Positions 17,075 through 26,548 of a DNA stretch of 64,000 bases are shown here, piece by piece. Source of the stretch: Armatimonadetes bacterium Uphvl-Ar1 (GTDB lineage Bacteria > Armatimonadota > Fimbriimonadia > Fimbriimonadales > Fimbriimonadaceae). The notes beneath the pieces are model-generated. The model did no database searches. It was given only the letters and a program-made list of their open reading frames with translations, and was not told where the DNA came from. The stretch is taken from the NCBI GenBank assembly GCA_002162075.1, contig CP021423.1, positions 310,001 to 374,000 of the forward strand, given 5' to 3'. The position numbers were made by a program, and so were the translations under genes. Numbering within the stretch: position 1 is the first letter of the stretch; every line of letters starts with the position of its first letter.

Positions 17075-17706
17075 TAGTTTTTGACCTCTACGGTTGCGAG
17101 GAAGTCGTCGATGATGCGGCGATTGCGATCGTTATCAACGTTTTCCGTGAGAAGCTTTTCGGTGGCTTGGAGGCTGAGATTGGTAACGTGGACGCGGAGG
17201 TCGGTGAGGGCCTTGCGTTTTTCACTCTCAATTTCGGCGATTGCCTGTTGTTTGTACTCTTCAGCTTTGCGCTGGGCGTCGGCCATGAGTTCTTTTTTGA
17301 GGTCTTGCGCTTCTTTGATTTGAGCCTGAATCTGTTCTCGCGCGTTGGCTTCGGTTTCGGTGAGTCGCTTTTCGTAGTCAGATTTGAGTTGAGTCATTTC
17401 TGATCGGAGGGACTCGGCTTCGCCGAATGTGTGTTCGAGTTCTTTGGTGCGGTTGGTAATTGCTTCATCTAGTGGTGCAAAGAAGAAGATGTGAAGAACT
17501 TTAAATAAAATTAGAAGGACACCGAATGATGCAATGGTCTTACCAAAGGCAAGTGGAATTCCTTGATCGGCGAGCGGGCCCTCAACGGCTTTGAATGATC
17601 CGTTTGTGTATGCCCAGAACCCAGCAACCATCAAAATAGCACCAAACACGATCATTCCAATGATGGAGGTCGCGCTAGGGCCTTGTTTAGCTTCGATTTG
17701 GCTCAT
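17074..17706 (-). CDS. atpF: Fo ATP synthase b subunit
   Basis: 210 residues. A membrane segment at about 55-75 (TIASFGVLLILFKVLHIFFF) precedes a long charged helix with alternating Glu/Lys/Gln typical of the peripheral stalk. An additional hydrophobic stretch at about 14-32 (IIGMIVFGAILMVAGFWAYT) precedes it, so the protein is longer at the N-terminus than the usual 160-residue b subunit and may have two membrane segments. It lies between atpE and atpH. Confidence 0.93.
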   Translation of the reverse strand: MSQIEAKQGPSATSIIGMIVFGAILMVAGFWAYTNGSFKAVEGPLADQGIPLAFGKTIASFGVLLILFKVLHIFFFAPLDEAITNRTKELEHTFGEAESLRSEMTQLKSDYEKRLTETEANAREQIQAQIKEAQDLKKELMADAQRKAEEYKQQAIAEIESEKRKALTDLRVHVTNLSLQATEKLLTENVDNDRNRRIIDDFLATVEVKN

Positions 17707-17802
17707 TTTCTGTTGTTTAATTCGTTTTGAAGCGTGAAAAGACGAGGTCAGGTTCGGGCGCAGTTGTCAATATGGCTACGCCCGAAGAAAGCGATGTTGT
17801 CT

Positions 17803-18009
17803 TTACCGAAGGCCAGGAACGCCGATGAAGACGGTCAAGAGGAAGACCAATTCAACGAAGGCGAGGGCGATAAGCATTGCAATCTGCAACTTAGAAATTG
17901 CTTCGGGTTGTCGTGCCATTCCGTTCATGGCACCGAAGCCGATAAGTCCGAGTCCGATTGCGCAACCAAATGCGGCAAGTCCGAGGGCGAGAGGTGCTTG
18001 TTCGAGCAT
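17803..18009 (-). CDS. atpE: Fo ATP synthase c subunit (proteolipid)
   Basis: 68 residues in two membrane helices joined by the polar loop ARQPE (MNGMARQPEAISKL). The ion-binding carboxylate is the Glu in ALAFVELVFLLT in helix 2. The residues after it lack the Ser/Thr of sodium-binding rings, so proton coupling is more likely. It forms the rotor ring. A 96-base gap separates it from atpF. Confidence 0.95.
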   Translation of the reverse strand: MLEQAPLALGLAAFGCAIGLGLIGFGAMNGMARQPEAISKLQIAMLIALAFVELVFLLTVFIGVPGLR

Positions 18010-18053
18010 GTTTTTATTGTTTCTCCAGTTGTTTCAGGATTGAAATCGCTGTT

Positions 18054-18845
18054 TTAGTGTGCAGGCGCGGCTTCTCCGTGCGATTCGTGGTCGTGTCCCT
18101 CTTCATGATCGTGGTGAGTCACGAGGGAGAGGTAGACGGCGAACAGCAAGCAGAAGATGAGAGCTTGCACAACACAGGTGAGGAGTTTGATTGGGAGCAG
18201 GAAGGCTCCGAATGGGATGAGCAAGTCTTGGCCCAAGACATTCATTGCGTCTGCAGCCCGGTGCCCACCCTCAATGTTCCCGTAGAGTCGGAGGGAGAGG
18301 GAAACATTCTTCATAACCTCCGAAATGATCTCGATGATAAATATCATCAATGTGATGGGAAGCAAGTAAATTGGAAGTTTCGGCCCAGCAAAGTGGCTGA
18401 AATGGCCCCATACGCCGTTTGCCCTAATCCCTTCCCACTGGACATAGCCGACAGCGATGAATGCAAGGGCAAGGTTAAAGCTCAAATCTGCAGTTGGAGA
18501 AGTTGGAAAGAACAAAGCTATGACGTTACTAACGAAAACAACGAGCCACAGCGAGAAAAGGATCGACATGTACTTTCGCCCATGCGGGCCAATAGTTCCG
18601 ATCGCGAGTCCTTGGATGAAAACGTAGAGCTGTTCAAAGAGTTTTGTCAGTGGTTTGGTGAAAAACTTCGAATTGAGACCAGATTTTGCTACTGCAGCTG
18701 CTCCAAAAATAATCAGGGCAACAAGTCCAACGTAAAACATTAAGCCGCTCATTTCAAGGGCGTGGGCGGCTTGTTTGCCACCTTCTCCCTTTCCATGTGC
18801 TTCTCCAGCTGCTATTAGCCAAGTCAGGTTGCTCAGGAACTCCAT
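18054..18845 (-). CDS. atpB: Fo ATP synthase a subunit
   Basis: 263 residues with about six hydrophobic segments. The essential Arg is in NVSLSLRLYGNIEGGH. The a subunit makes the proton half-channels next to the c-ring. It carries an unusual C-terminal tail very rich in His and acidic residues (THHDHEEGHDHESHGEA), predicted to be exposed and possibly metal-binding; function unknown. First Fo core gene of the operon after two small AtpI-type genes. Confidence 0.96.
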   Translation of the reverse strand: MEFLSNLTWLIAAGEAHGKGEGGKQAAHALEMSGLMFYVGLVALIIFGAAAVAKSGLNSKFFTKPLTKLFEQLYVFIQGLAIGTIGPHGRKYMSILFSLWLVVFVSNVIALFFPTSPTADLSFNLALAFIAVGYVQWEGIRANGVWGHFSHFAGPKLPIYLLPITLMIFIIEIISEVMKNVSLSLRLYGNIEGGHRAADAMNVLGQDLLIPFGAFLLPIKLLTCVVQALIFCLLFAVYLSLVTHHDHEEGHDHESHGEAAPAH

Positions 18846-18851
18846 TGTCGT

Positions 18852-19160
18852 TCAGTGGTCTTGACCTGATCTATCAAAAACCAGGGTCGCAACCGCAGCG
18901 GAGTATACCAAGACAATTCCGAGTGCGAAAACGGTTGGGCCTGGAGAACCCATCGACCGGACTGCGTAGTAGCCGATGCCGAGGGTGGGAAGCTTGAGTA
19001 CTAGTGAAGTAATGAGTACGCTTGCAGGGATTTTGCGTTGCAGTTTCGGTTCATTTTTTGCTGTAAACAGGTAAACAACACCCCATAGTCCCAAAAAGCT
19101 AACAGTACCGGCAACGGTCCCAATTGCGAGGCTGAAAATGGTCACGAAGAAATGTGACAT
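18852..19160 (-). CDS. ATP synthase subunit I-like small membrane protein
   Basis: 102 residues with three or four hydrophobic segments (FSLAIGTVAGTVSFLGLWGV; ASVLITSLVLKLPTLGIGYY; TVFALGIVLVYSAAVATLVF). Size, topology and position immediately before atpB fit the ATP_synt_I/AtpI group, which helps c-ring assembly. Sequence identity to the family cannot be checked here, so the call rests largely on context. It abuts the preceding AtpZ-like gene with no spacing. Confidence 0.7.
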   Translation of the reverse strand: MSHFFVTIFSLAIGTVAGTVSFLGLWGVVYLFTAKNEPKLQRKIPASVLITSLVLKLPTLGIGYYAVRSMGSPGPTVFALGIVLVYSAAVATLVFDRSGQDH

Positions 19161-19592
19161 CTAGCTCATTCTCTGAGTAACAACAACGGCAAAGACAATT
19201 CCGATGACCATTCCAGCCATGGCAAAAAACGGCGCAAGCTGGAAGTCGGTAGCAGACGTATTCCCCTGAATATTGTCAATCACTTTGCCAACCACCCATA
19301 GGCCGATAACCGATCCCATCAGACCATAGGCGATTGTGAGTCCTGAGCCCAAAGATTTTGCATCTTTAGGAGACATTCCAATCGTATTTCGAATTTCTGG
19401 TTTTTGCTGTTCTGCCTGTCCTTTTGCAGATTTTAGCCTGTCGTCGAGGCTCTTGACTCTGTGACCGTACTCCCGGTCTATGGAGTCAATTTCCTTGGTC
19501 GCGTTCTTGACGATTTCTTCGGTTTGATCGTGGAGGATGTCGACAGGGGAGGGGTTTTCGTTGGGGGAATCTGGGGAATCAGGTTTTTCCAC
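19161..19592 (-). CDS. AtpZ/AtpI-like membrane protein, first gene of the ATP synthase operon
   Basis: 143 residues. A charged N-terminal half (about 1-70) with Lys/Glu-rich helical segments is followed by two membrane helices (GSGLTIAYGLMGSVIGLWVV and PFFAMAGMVIGIVFAVVVTQ) of the AtpZ/AtpI type. It leads the operon atpZ-I-B-E-F-H-A-G. Its start is 72 bases from the divergent recG start, so both promoters must overlap in that gap. Confidence 0.75.
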   Translation of the reverse strand: MEKPDSPDSPNENPSPVDILHDQTEEIVKNATKEIDSIDREYGHRVKSLDDRLKSAKGQAEQQKPEIRNTIGMSPKDAKSLGSGLTIAYGLMGSVIGLWVVGKVIDNIQGNTSATDFQLAPFFAMAGMVIGIVFAVVVTQRMS

Positions 19593-19664
19593 AGGGTGAT
19601 TGTATCTGGTTTGGGAATATCTGCGACTTTGGTGGGTTGTGGAGAGTGTTTAATTGTGGAGCGG

Positions 19665-21817
19665 ATGGCAGAGCAATCAATTGGCCGGGGTTTGGACATG
19701 GAGGTGCAATTCCTGAAAGGAGTTGGGCCGAAGTCAGCGATGGTTCTGGCGAAATTGGGGTTGAAGACGGTAGAAGACGTGCTTTGGTATTTGCCGAGGC
19801 GGTACGACGACCGGTCGAATTTGCCTCAGCTTGTGATGCTCCGGCCAGGAGAGGCACAAAGTGTCCGGGGACGAGTGAGGGGGGTCACTACTCGGCGTAT
19901 CAGCGGAGGTCGGGTGATTATTCAAGCGGTGCTGGATGATGGTAGTGGTCAGGTCACTTTGACTTGGTTCAATCAGCCGTGGGTAGCCAGGGAGCTTCAA
20001 CGGATTGAGGGGGAGGTGATGGCATATGGGACGGTGAAAGAGGGGCGTAGTCGGCAATTGGAGATTGCGAGCCCGGAGTGGGAAGCGGTGGACGAGGAGG
20101 ACGAGAGCGGGGATTTTGCGCGGATTGTTCCGGTTTATGGGTTGAGTGAGGGGGTTCCACAGAAAACGGTTCGGCGGGCGGCGGCGAGTGCGATTCAGTT
20201 TTTTGCTGATCAAGTTGAGGATCCTTTGCCGGAGGATTTTCGGCGGGCGAATCGGTTGGTTCCTTTGGGTGCGGCTTTGCGCCAGATGCATGCACCGGAG
20301 AGTTCGGCTCATTTGGAGAAGGCTCGGCATCGGTTGGTTTATGAGGAGTTTTTGTATTTGCAGTTGGTTTTGCAGATGCGCCGGATGGAAGTTCAGCAAG
20401 AGGTTGGGATTTCTTTTCCTCTGGGCGAGATTGGGCAGCGGGATATGAGGATGGGGGGTGGACTTTTTGAGGAAGGTGGGGTGGATGCGCGGAGTTTGGA
20501 GGAACAGGCTTTTGCGATGTTGCCGTTCGAATTGACGGGTGCGCAGAGGCGGGTTGTGGGGGAGATTTGGGCTGATATGGAACGGGGTTTTCCGATGAAC
20601 CGGCTAGTTCAGGGAGATGTTGGAAGTGGGAAGACGGCGGTGGCGGCTTGTGCAATGTTGGGGGCGGTTCGGTGTGGCTATCAGGCGGCGATGATGGCTC
20701 CGACGGAGATTTTGGCCGAGCAGCACTGGATGAATTTACGGCGGTTGTTTGAGCCACTTGGGATTTCTGTGAATTTGTTGGTTGGAAAATTGGGGGCGAA
20801 GGATAAACGCAAGGCTTTGGAGAAGACGGCGAGTGGGGCGGCCCAGATTACGGTGGGGACCCATGCGTTGATTAGTGAGGGGGTTGAGTTTGCGAAGTTG
20901 GGATTTGTGGTGATTGACGAGCAGCACCGATTTGGGGTGATGCAACGGTTGAGTTTGCGGCAGAAGGGAGTTGACAATCCGGATGTTTTGGTGATGACGG
21001 CGACTCCGATCCCGCGGACTTTGACGATGAGTTTGTACGGAGATCTGGATTTGAGCGTGATTGATGAGTTGCCTCCGGGGCGGAAGGCGATCAAGACAAA
21101 GTGGGAGAAACCATCCAATCGCGATCAGCTTTACGGTTGGGTTCGCAAAAGAATTTTAGAGGGTCGGCAGGCTTACTTTGTTTGCCCTATGATTACGGAG
21201 AGCGACAAGATGCAGACTCAGGCGGCGGAGGATTTACATTATCGACTGACGAATGAGACGTTTCCGGATTTGAAGGTGGGGTTGCTCCATGGGCAGATGA
21301 AATCGGCGGAGAAGGAGGCGGTGATGGATCAGTTCCGGCGGGGGAGTTGGACGTTTTGGTGAGTACGGTGGTGATTGAAGTTGGGGTTGATGTTCCGAAT
21401 GCGAGTGTGATGGTGATTGAGGATGCGAATCGGTTTGGTCTCAGCCAGTTACATCAGTTGCGGGGGCGGGTTGGGCGTGGGGAGCACCAAAGCTATTGCA
21501 TTTTGATTGCGGATGCGACGACGGGGGATGCGGAAGAGAGGCTCAAGGTTCTTGAGGAGACGACAGATGGGTTCCGGATTGCGGAGGCGGACTTGAAAAT
21601 TCGAGGTCCGGGGGATGTGATGGGAACGCGGCAGAGTGGGATGTTGGAATTCAAGGTTGCGGATTTGATTAGTGATGGCCCGGTTTTGGAGCAAGCGCGA
21701 CAGGGGGCAATTGCGATTTTGGCGGAGGATGCGAACTTAAGTTTGCCAGCGAATCGGTTGATGCTGGAACAAGTGCGGAAGCGTCGGAGTGACGAGGCGA
21801 TGATTTCGGTTAGTTAG
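19665..21817 (+). CDS. recG: ATP-dependent DNA helicase RecG (frameshifted near 21340)
   Basis: About 717 residues when both frames are joined. RecG remodels stalled forks and Holliday junctions. The wedge/OB region starts at the ATG 19665 (KGVGPKSAMVLAKLGLKTVE, LPRRYDDRS). Helicase motifs: Walker A QGDVGSGKTAVAACA, DEQH box VVIDEQHRFGVMQR, TATPIPRTL, then VIEVGVDVPNA and QLRGRVGRG in the second frame. The frame breaks at the G run 21340-21344: the first frame ends ...FRRGSWTFW, while adding one G restores ...FRRGELDVLVS, the conserved reading. A consensus error is the simplest explanation; otherwise the helicase would lack its last motifs. Confidence 0.93.
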
Positions 21818-21888
21818 AAATACCAATTGTGCTTTAAGTCACGATTTTTGCGGGGGACGGGATTGCCAATTGAACCCATGATAACATT

Positions 21889-22218
21889 ATGATTATGGCA
21901 GTCGAAGAACTTTCATTGGCGGGTTTGAAGGCGAAATTGGACGATGGGGAGAAAGTGATTTTGGTTGATGTTCGCGAGTCCGACGAGCTCGAGCATGGGG
22001 TTTTGCCGGGAGTGGTTCATATTCCGATGGGTTCAGTTCCGGAGCGTTTGAATGAGCTTGATCCTGAAGCGGATTTGATTATCATTTGCCGCACGGGGAA
22101 TCGGAGTCGCAAGGTCGGGCAGTATTTGGCGAGCCACGGTTTTCACAAGGTGGCAAATTTGAGTGAGGGGATGAACGGTTGGGCGGCAGAAATTGACCCA
22201 ACAATGGAAGTGTATTAA
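21889..22218 (+). CDS. Rhodanese-like sulfurtransferase domain protein
   Basis: 109 residues, a single rhodanese domain. VILVDVRESDELEHGVLPG is the CH2A-type start, and the active-site loop is IICRTGNRSRKVG with the catalytic Cys. No signal peptide, so it is cytoplasmic. Single-domain proteins of this type (PspE/GlpE-like) move sulfane sulfur to thiophilic acceptors. Stand-alone gene between recG and topA. Confidence 0.92.
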   Translation: MIMAVEELSLAGLKAKLDDGEKVILVDVRESDELEHGVLPGVVHIPMGSVPERLNELDPEADLIIICRTGNRSRKVGQYLASHGFHKVANLSEGMNGWAAEIDPTMEVY

Positions 22219-22228
22219 GTGAATTAAC

Positions 22229-22262
22229 TTGGTCGAGCAGGGGTGCGCTCGACCAAATGATT
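22229..22262. terminator. Hairpin between rhodanese and topA
   Basis: Ten-pair stem ttggtcgagc / gctcgaccaa (22229-22256) between convergent genes. On the + side it is followed by a T-rich stretch that runs into the topA end. Confidence 0.65.
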
Positions 22263-24952
22263 CATTTTTTCTTGGGTGCGCGTTTAGTTGTTGACTTTTT
22301 GGTAGTCGTCTTTTTGGCGGTTGTGGCTTTGCGGGTGGTTCTTCCGCGTTTCTTTGATGGGCCGGCGGCTTCGCGAATCTTGATGAGTTCGAGGGCTTGC
22401 TCGGGGGTGATGGATTCGGGATCGGTCCCTTTGGGGATGGTTGCGTTGGTGGTGCCGTCGGTGACGTACGGGCCGTAGCGACCGCTCATGACTTTGATTG
22501 GTCCAGATGCGCCTTCGGGCTGTCCGAGTTCTTTGAGCGGGGCGGCGGGGGCATTTCTGGAGCGCGAACCACCTTGCGCGAGGAGTTCGACGGCGGCTTC
22601 CACCGTTAGGTTGGGAGCATCGCGCCAATCGCCCGCGTTCCCATTCTTCGTCCCACAGGATAGGTAGGGGCCGTATCTGCCAAGGAGGAGATTGATGGGT
22701 TCGTTGGTTTCGGGATGAGTGCCGATGAGCTTGGGGTAGCTGGTCAGGATATCGATGTCGCCGGGAGCGAGTTGGGCGGGGGTTACTCCGGGGGGAAGTC
22801 CGATTCGGGTGGGTTTTTCACCGGCTTCTTGCTCTTCGGGAGTTTGTTCAACTTCGAGGTAGGGGCCAAATCGTCCGGTTTTGCTCAGGATTGGCCGTCC
22901 GGTTCGGGGGTCAGTTCCGATTGCTTCCGGTCCCTTTGCTCGCTGTTCGAGAAGTTCTTTGGCTCTTTCAAGATTGAGATCGGCGGGCGGAAGGTCCTCG
23001 GGGATGGATGCGGTGTTGCCGGGGCCGCCTTCACCGCGTTGAATGAAGGGGCCGTTTCGTCCGATGCGTATGACCACATCTTCGCCGAGGGGGATGTGGG
23101 GGAAGGGGAGGTCGGGGCCTTGTTTTTCGACTTTATCAAGGATTCCTGGTTCTTTGGGGGTTCCGTAATAGAATTCCTTGAGGTGGGCGACCATGTCGCG
23201 TTTACCTTCGGCAATTTCGTCGAGTTCGTTTTCCATTTCGGCGGTGAAGCCGGTGTCGATTAGGTTGGGGAAGGCGTCTTCGAGAAGTTGAGTGACGGCG
23301 AAGGCGGTGAAGGTGGGGACGAGTTGGTTACCGGCTTTGAAGACATAGCCGCGATCTTGAATCGTGCTGATGATGCTGGCGTAGGTTGAGGGGCGCCCGA
23401 TGCCTTCCGCTTCGAGCTTTTGAACGAGAGATGCTTCAGTATATCTTGCGGGTGGTTTGGTGCTGTGCTCGGTGGCATCAACGGCATTGAGTTTGAGTTG
23501 GGCGGGGATTGTTTCTCCGACTTTGAGTTCGGGAAGGATGGTTTCTTTATCGCCGAGTTCAGTTTCGGGGTCGTCGAAACCTTCGACATAGACTCTTAGG
23601 AATCCAGGGAAGACAATTCTTTTGCCGGAAGTTGCGAAGGTGTAGGTGTTTGAATCGAGTTTGGTTTCGATTTCAGCGCGTGTTCGTTCGACTCGCGCGG
23701 GATTCATTTGGCAGGCGATGGTGCGCTTCCAGATGAGGTCGTAGAGTTTGAATTGCTCGTCGGTGAGCTTGGTTCTGATGCTTGCGGGGGTGCGGGAGAG
23801 ATCGGTGGGGCGGATTGCTTCGTGAGCTTCTTGGGCGTTTTTGGCTTTAGATTTATATTGCTTTGGTTGGGCGGGGAGGTACTCGGGGCCGTACATTGAG
23901 CTGATGACCTCGCGGGCTTCTTTGATTGCTCGGTCGGCGAGGGAGAGGGAGTCGGTTCTCATGTAGGTGATGAGACCGGTTGATCCTCCGCCGATGTCGA
24001 TCCCTTCGTAGAGGTTTTGGGCGATTTGCATCGTTCGGCGGGCAGTGAATCCGAGTTTGCGGTTGGCCTCTTGTTGCAAGGTTGAGGTCATGAATGGAAC
24101 CGGGGGGTTTTCGACTCCGGGTTTAGTTTCAACTGAGGTGACAGTCCATGGCTCGTTTGCCTTGAGCTTGGTGGCAAGGGGGGTAGCGTCGCTTATTTTT
24201 AGCCAAGTTTCTTTGGGTCGGGTGAGTTCACCAAGGGAATTGAACGACTGACCGTCGGCGATTGGTGAGGCGTTCACGCGGTCTAATTTCGCTCGGAAGG
24301 CGTTTTCATTCTTGGCAAGGGCGGCGGTCACTCCGGCGTATTCGACGGTGATGAAGTCTCGACGTTCTCGTTCTCGCATGACGACGAGGCGGACGGCTAC
24401 GGATTGGACGCGGCCGGCAGAAAGTTTGGGGGCGACTTTTTTCCACAGGAGGGGGCTGAGGGTGTAGCCGTAGAGTCGGTCGAGGATGCGGCGAGTCTCT
24501 TGGGCGCGAACAAGAGACTCGTCAACTTTACGTGGGTTGGCAATTGCTTCGCGGATGGCTTCCGGAGTGATTTCATGGAAGACGATTCGTTCGACGGTGA
24601 CATCTTTTTTGGGTTTGAGAACTTCGAGAATGTGGTAGCTGATGGATTCGCCTTCGCGGTCTTCATCTGTTGCGAGTAGAAGTCGAACGGATCCTTTGGC
24701 GGCATCTTTGAGGGCGGTGATGTGGCGTTTTTTGTCAGGAGGAATTATATAGAGAGGTTCGAATTCACCTTCGACATTGACACCGAGCTTGGCCCATTTT
24801 TTATCTTTGTGGGATGCGGGGATATCAGCGGCTTTTTCTGGGAGGTCGCGAATGTGCCCGAAACTGGCGAGGACTTCGTAGTCTTTGCCGAGGAATCGGC
24901 TGATGGTCCGCGCTTTGGCGGGGGATTCGACGACTACGAGGGTTTTTGGCAT
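22262..24952 (-). CDS. topA: DNA topoisomerase I
   Basis: 896 residues. Type IA enzyme relaxing negative supercoils. The N-terminal Toprim domain opens with TLVVVESPAKARTISRFLG and has the DEDREGE acidic motif. The catalytic Tyr lies in GLITYMRTDSLSL. The C-terminal third lacks the Cys4 zinc ribbons of E. coli TopA and instead has repeated GRYGPYL/GRYGPYV modules (also GRNGPFI, GRFGPYL), as in actinobacterial-type enzymes, ending in a Lys/Thr/Arg-rich tail (TTAKKTTTKKSTTKR) likely to bind DNA. Codons are C-rich, in line with - strand genes here. Confidence 0.97.
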   Translation of the reverse strand: MPKTLVVVESPAKARTISRFLGKDYEVLASFGHIRDLPEKAADIPASHKDKKWAKLGVNVEGEFEPLYIIPPDKKRHITALKDAAKGSVRLLLATDEDREGESISYHILEVLKPKKDVTVERIVFHEITPEAIREAIANPRKVDESLVRAQETRRILDRLYGYTLSPLLWKKVAPKLSAGRVQSVAVRLVVMRERERRDFITVEYAGVTAALAKNENAFRAKLDRVNASPIADGQSFNSLGELTRPKETWLKISDATPLATKLKANEPWTVTSVETKPGVENPPVPFMTSTLQQEANRKLGFTARRTMQIAQNLYEGIDIGGGSTGLITYMRTDSLSLADRAIKEAREVISSMYGPEYLPAQPKQYKSKAKNAQEAHEAIRPTDLSRTPASIRTKLTDEQFKLYDLIWKRTIACQMNPARVERTRAEIETKLDSNTYTFATSGKRIVFPGFLRVYVEGFDDPETELGDKETILPELKVGETIPAQLKLNAVDATEHSTKPPARYTEASLVQKLEAEGIGRPSTYASIISTIQDRGYVFKAGNQLVPTFTAFAVTQLLEDAFPNLIDTGFTAEMENELDEIAEGKRDMVAHLKEFYYGTPKEPGILDKVEKQGPDLPFPHIPLGEDVVIRIGRNGPFIQRGEGGPGNTASIPEDLPPADLNLERAKELLEQRAKGPEAIGTDPRTGRPILSKTGRFGPYLEVEQTPEEQEAGEKPTRIGLPPGVTPAQLAPGDIDILTSYPKLIGTHPETNEPINLLLGRYGPYLSCGTKNGNAGDWRDAPNLTVEAAVELLAQGGSRSRNAPAAPLKELGQPEGASGPIKVMSGRYGPYVTDGTTNATIPKGTDPESITPEQALELIKIREAAGPSKKRGRTTRKATTAKKTTTKKSTTKRAPKKK

Positions 24953-25143
24953 GGTATTTCGGTTTTGCTCCGCGGTGGCGGTGAAGAGTTTAGATCAAAT
25001 CTTTTGGACTTGCTGGTCGGGGTACTCATTGGGTTGGACGTGGGAGCGAGTGAGATGTCGCCGAATTTTTTGATTTTCTGGGTATTGGGGGAGTTTTTTG
25101 GATTCAGGGACGTTGGATTATTCGTCTGATTGAAGAATTGGTT

Positions 25144-26541
25144 ATGAAAAGGTTGCGACTGGCGGGAATATTGGTGATGTGGATATTGACGGCGGTCGCC
25201 TTTGGACAGGGGGAATGGCTCGGGGTTTATCTGCAGGGTCAGAAGATCGGATATAGCTATTCCGAAACGAAGAAAGAGGAGTTTGAAGGGAAATCGGTTG
25301 AAGTGAGTCGGTCGAAGATGGAGATTGGCACTCAGATGCTGGGGAGCGCGATGCGGATTGTTGTGGACAGTGCGACTTGGATGAGTGATGGGAAGCCGGT
25401 GCAGATGACTTATCGGATGGAAAGTGCGGGGCGGACGATGGCCGTGAATGCTCGATTTGGGGCAAATGAAATTGTGGCTTCGATGGTGACTGGTTCGGGA
25501 GAGGAGGAGAAGCGGATTCCAATTCCGGCGGGGAAGCGGATTTTGATGGATCCAGTTGATCTTGTGAATTCGGGAGGGATGCCAGTGGTGGGAAAACCGA
25601 TGGAAGTTCTGGTGTTTAGCCCGGAATCTTTGGAGTTGATCGCGGTGATGGTGGAAGCGCGGGCGGAACAGGAGATTTCGACTCCGGCGGGTCGGGTGAA
25701 GGCTCAAGTCGTGTTTGTGAATGATCCGAGGGCACCGAGTACGCTCTATCTTTCAGCTAAAGGGGACTTGATTAAGATGACGGGACCGATGGGAATTGAA
25801 ATGATTCCGGAATCGGAGGAAGAGGCGAAGAAATTCACTGGTACGGCTCAGATTGATTTGGCGGCGGCGAGTCGGTTAACTCCGGTTGGTCGGGTGAATT
25901 GGGGTGATCCCAAGGTGGAATTGATGGTGCGGGGGATTGACATGAGCAAGGTTCCAAGTGATGCTCGCCAGAAGGTTATCAAGAGCGGGGATGGCTGGAG
26001 AGTGACGTTAGGGAATGACGCCTTGCCGGATGGCTTGGTTAAGATCGCCAGTTTGAAAGGGCAGAAATCGGAATGGTTGAAGCCCGACATTCGGGTTCCT
26101 TCCGGCGATCAGGACTTTTTGGACTTGGCAAAGAAAGTAGTTGGGGGGACGCAAACCGTTGCGGGTGCGGCGGCCAAGATTCATGATTATGTTTTCCGGT
26201 TGATGGGAGTGAACGCGGGGATTGGGGTTATGCGTGATGCTCGCGAGATTTTGGAGACAAAAGAAGGAGTTTGCCGCGATCATGCGATTTTGGCGGGAAC
26301 GCTGCTGCGGGCGGCGGGAATTCCAACTCGGTTTGCGAATGGGTTGGTGCTCTATCAAGGTTCTTACTATTATCATGCTTGGGTTGAGTATTGGGACGGC
26401 AAGAGTTGGATTGGCATGGACACGACTCGTCCGGATTTGCGGTTAGGTTCGGGTTACATCAAAACGACCCAGGGGACAGTGGGTCAAGCGTTGCAGGGAT
26501 TTCTGCTCGATGGGGCTAAGATAGAAGTGGTCGAGAAGTAG
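25144..26541 (+). CDS. Exported transglutaminase-like (cysteine protease fold) protein
   Basis: 465 residues from the ATG at 25144 (a TTG lies two codons earlier). Signal peptide (RLAGILVMWILTAVAFG). The C-terminal transglutaminase core has Cys in KEGVCRDHAILAGTLLRAAG, His in YYYHAWVEYW and Asp in IGMDTTRPD, completing a Cys-His-Asp triad. The N-terminal 300 residues are beta-rich without a recognised name. Such proteins often act as envelope proteases or amidases rather than cross-linkers. It is 7 bases before the PIN-TRAM gene and probably cotranscribed. Confidence 0.85.
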   Translation: MKRLRLAGILVMWILTAVAFGQGEWLGVYLQGQKIGYSYSETKKEEFEGKSVEVSRSKMEIGTQMLGSAMRIVVDSATWMSDGKPVQMTYRMESAGRTMAVNARFGANEIVASMVTGSGEEEKRIPIPAGKRILMDPVDLVNSGGMPVVGKPMEVLVFSPESLELIAVMVEARAEQEISTPAGRVKAQVVFVNDPRAPSTLYLSAKGDLIKMTGPMGIEMIPESEEEAKKFTGTAQIDLAAASRLTPVGRVNWGDPKVELMVRGIDMSKVPSDARQKVIKSGDGWRVTLGNDALPDGLVKIASLKGQKSEWLKPDIRVPSGDQDFLDLAKKVVGGTQTVAGAAAKIHDYVFRLMGVNAGIGVMRDAREILETKEGVCRDHAILAGTLLRAAGIPTRFANGLVLYQGSYYYHAWVEYWDGKSWIGMDTTRPDLRLGSGYIKTTQGTVGQALQGFLLDGAKIEVVEK

Positions 26542-26548
26542 GAATCCA

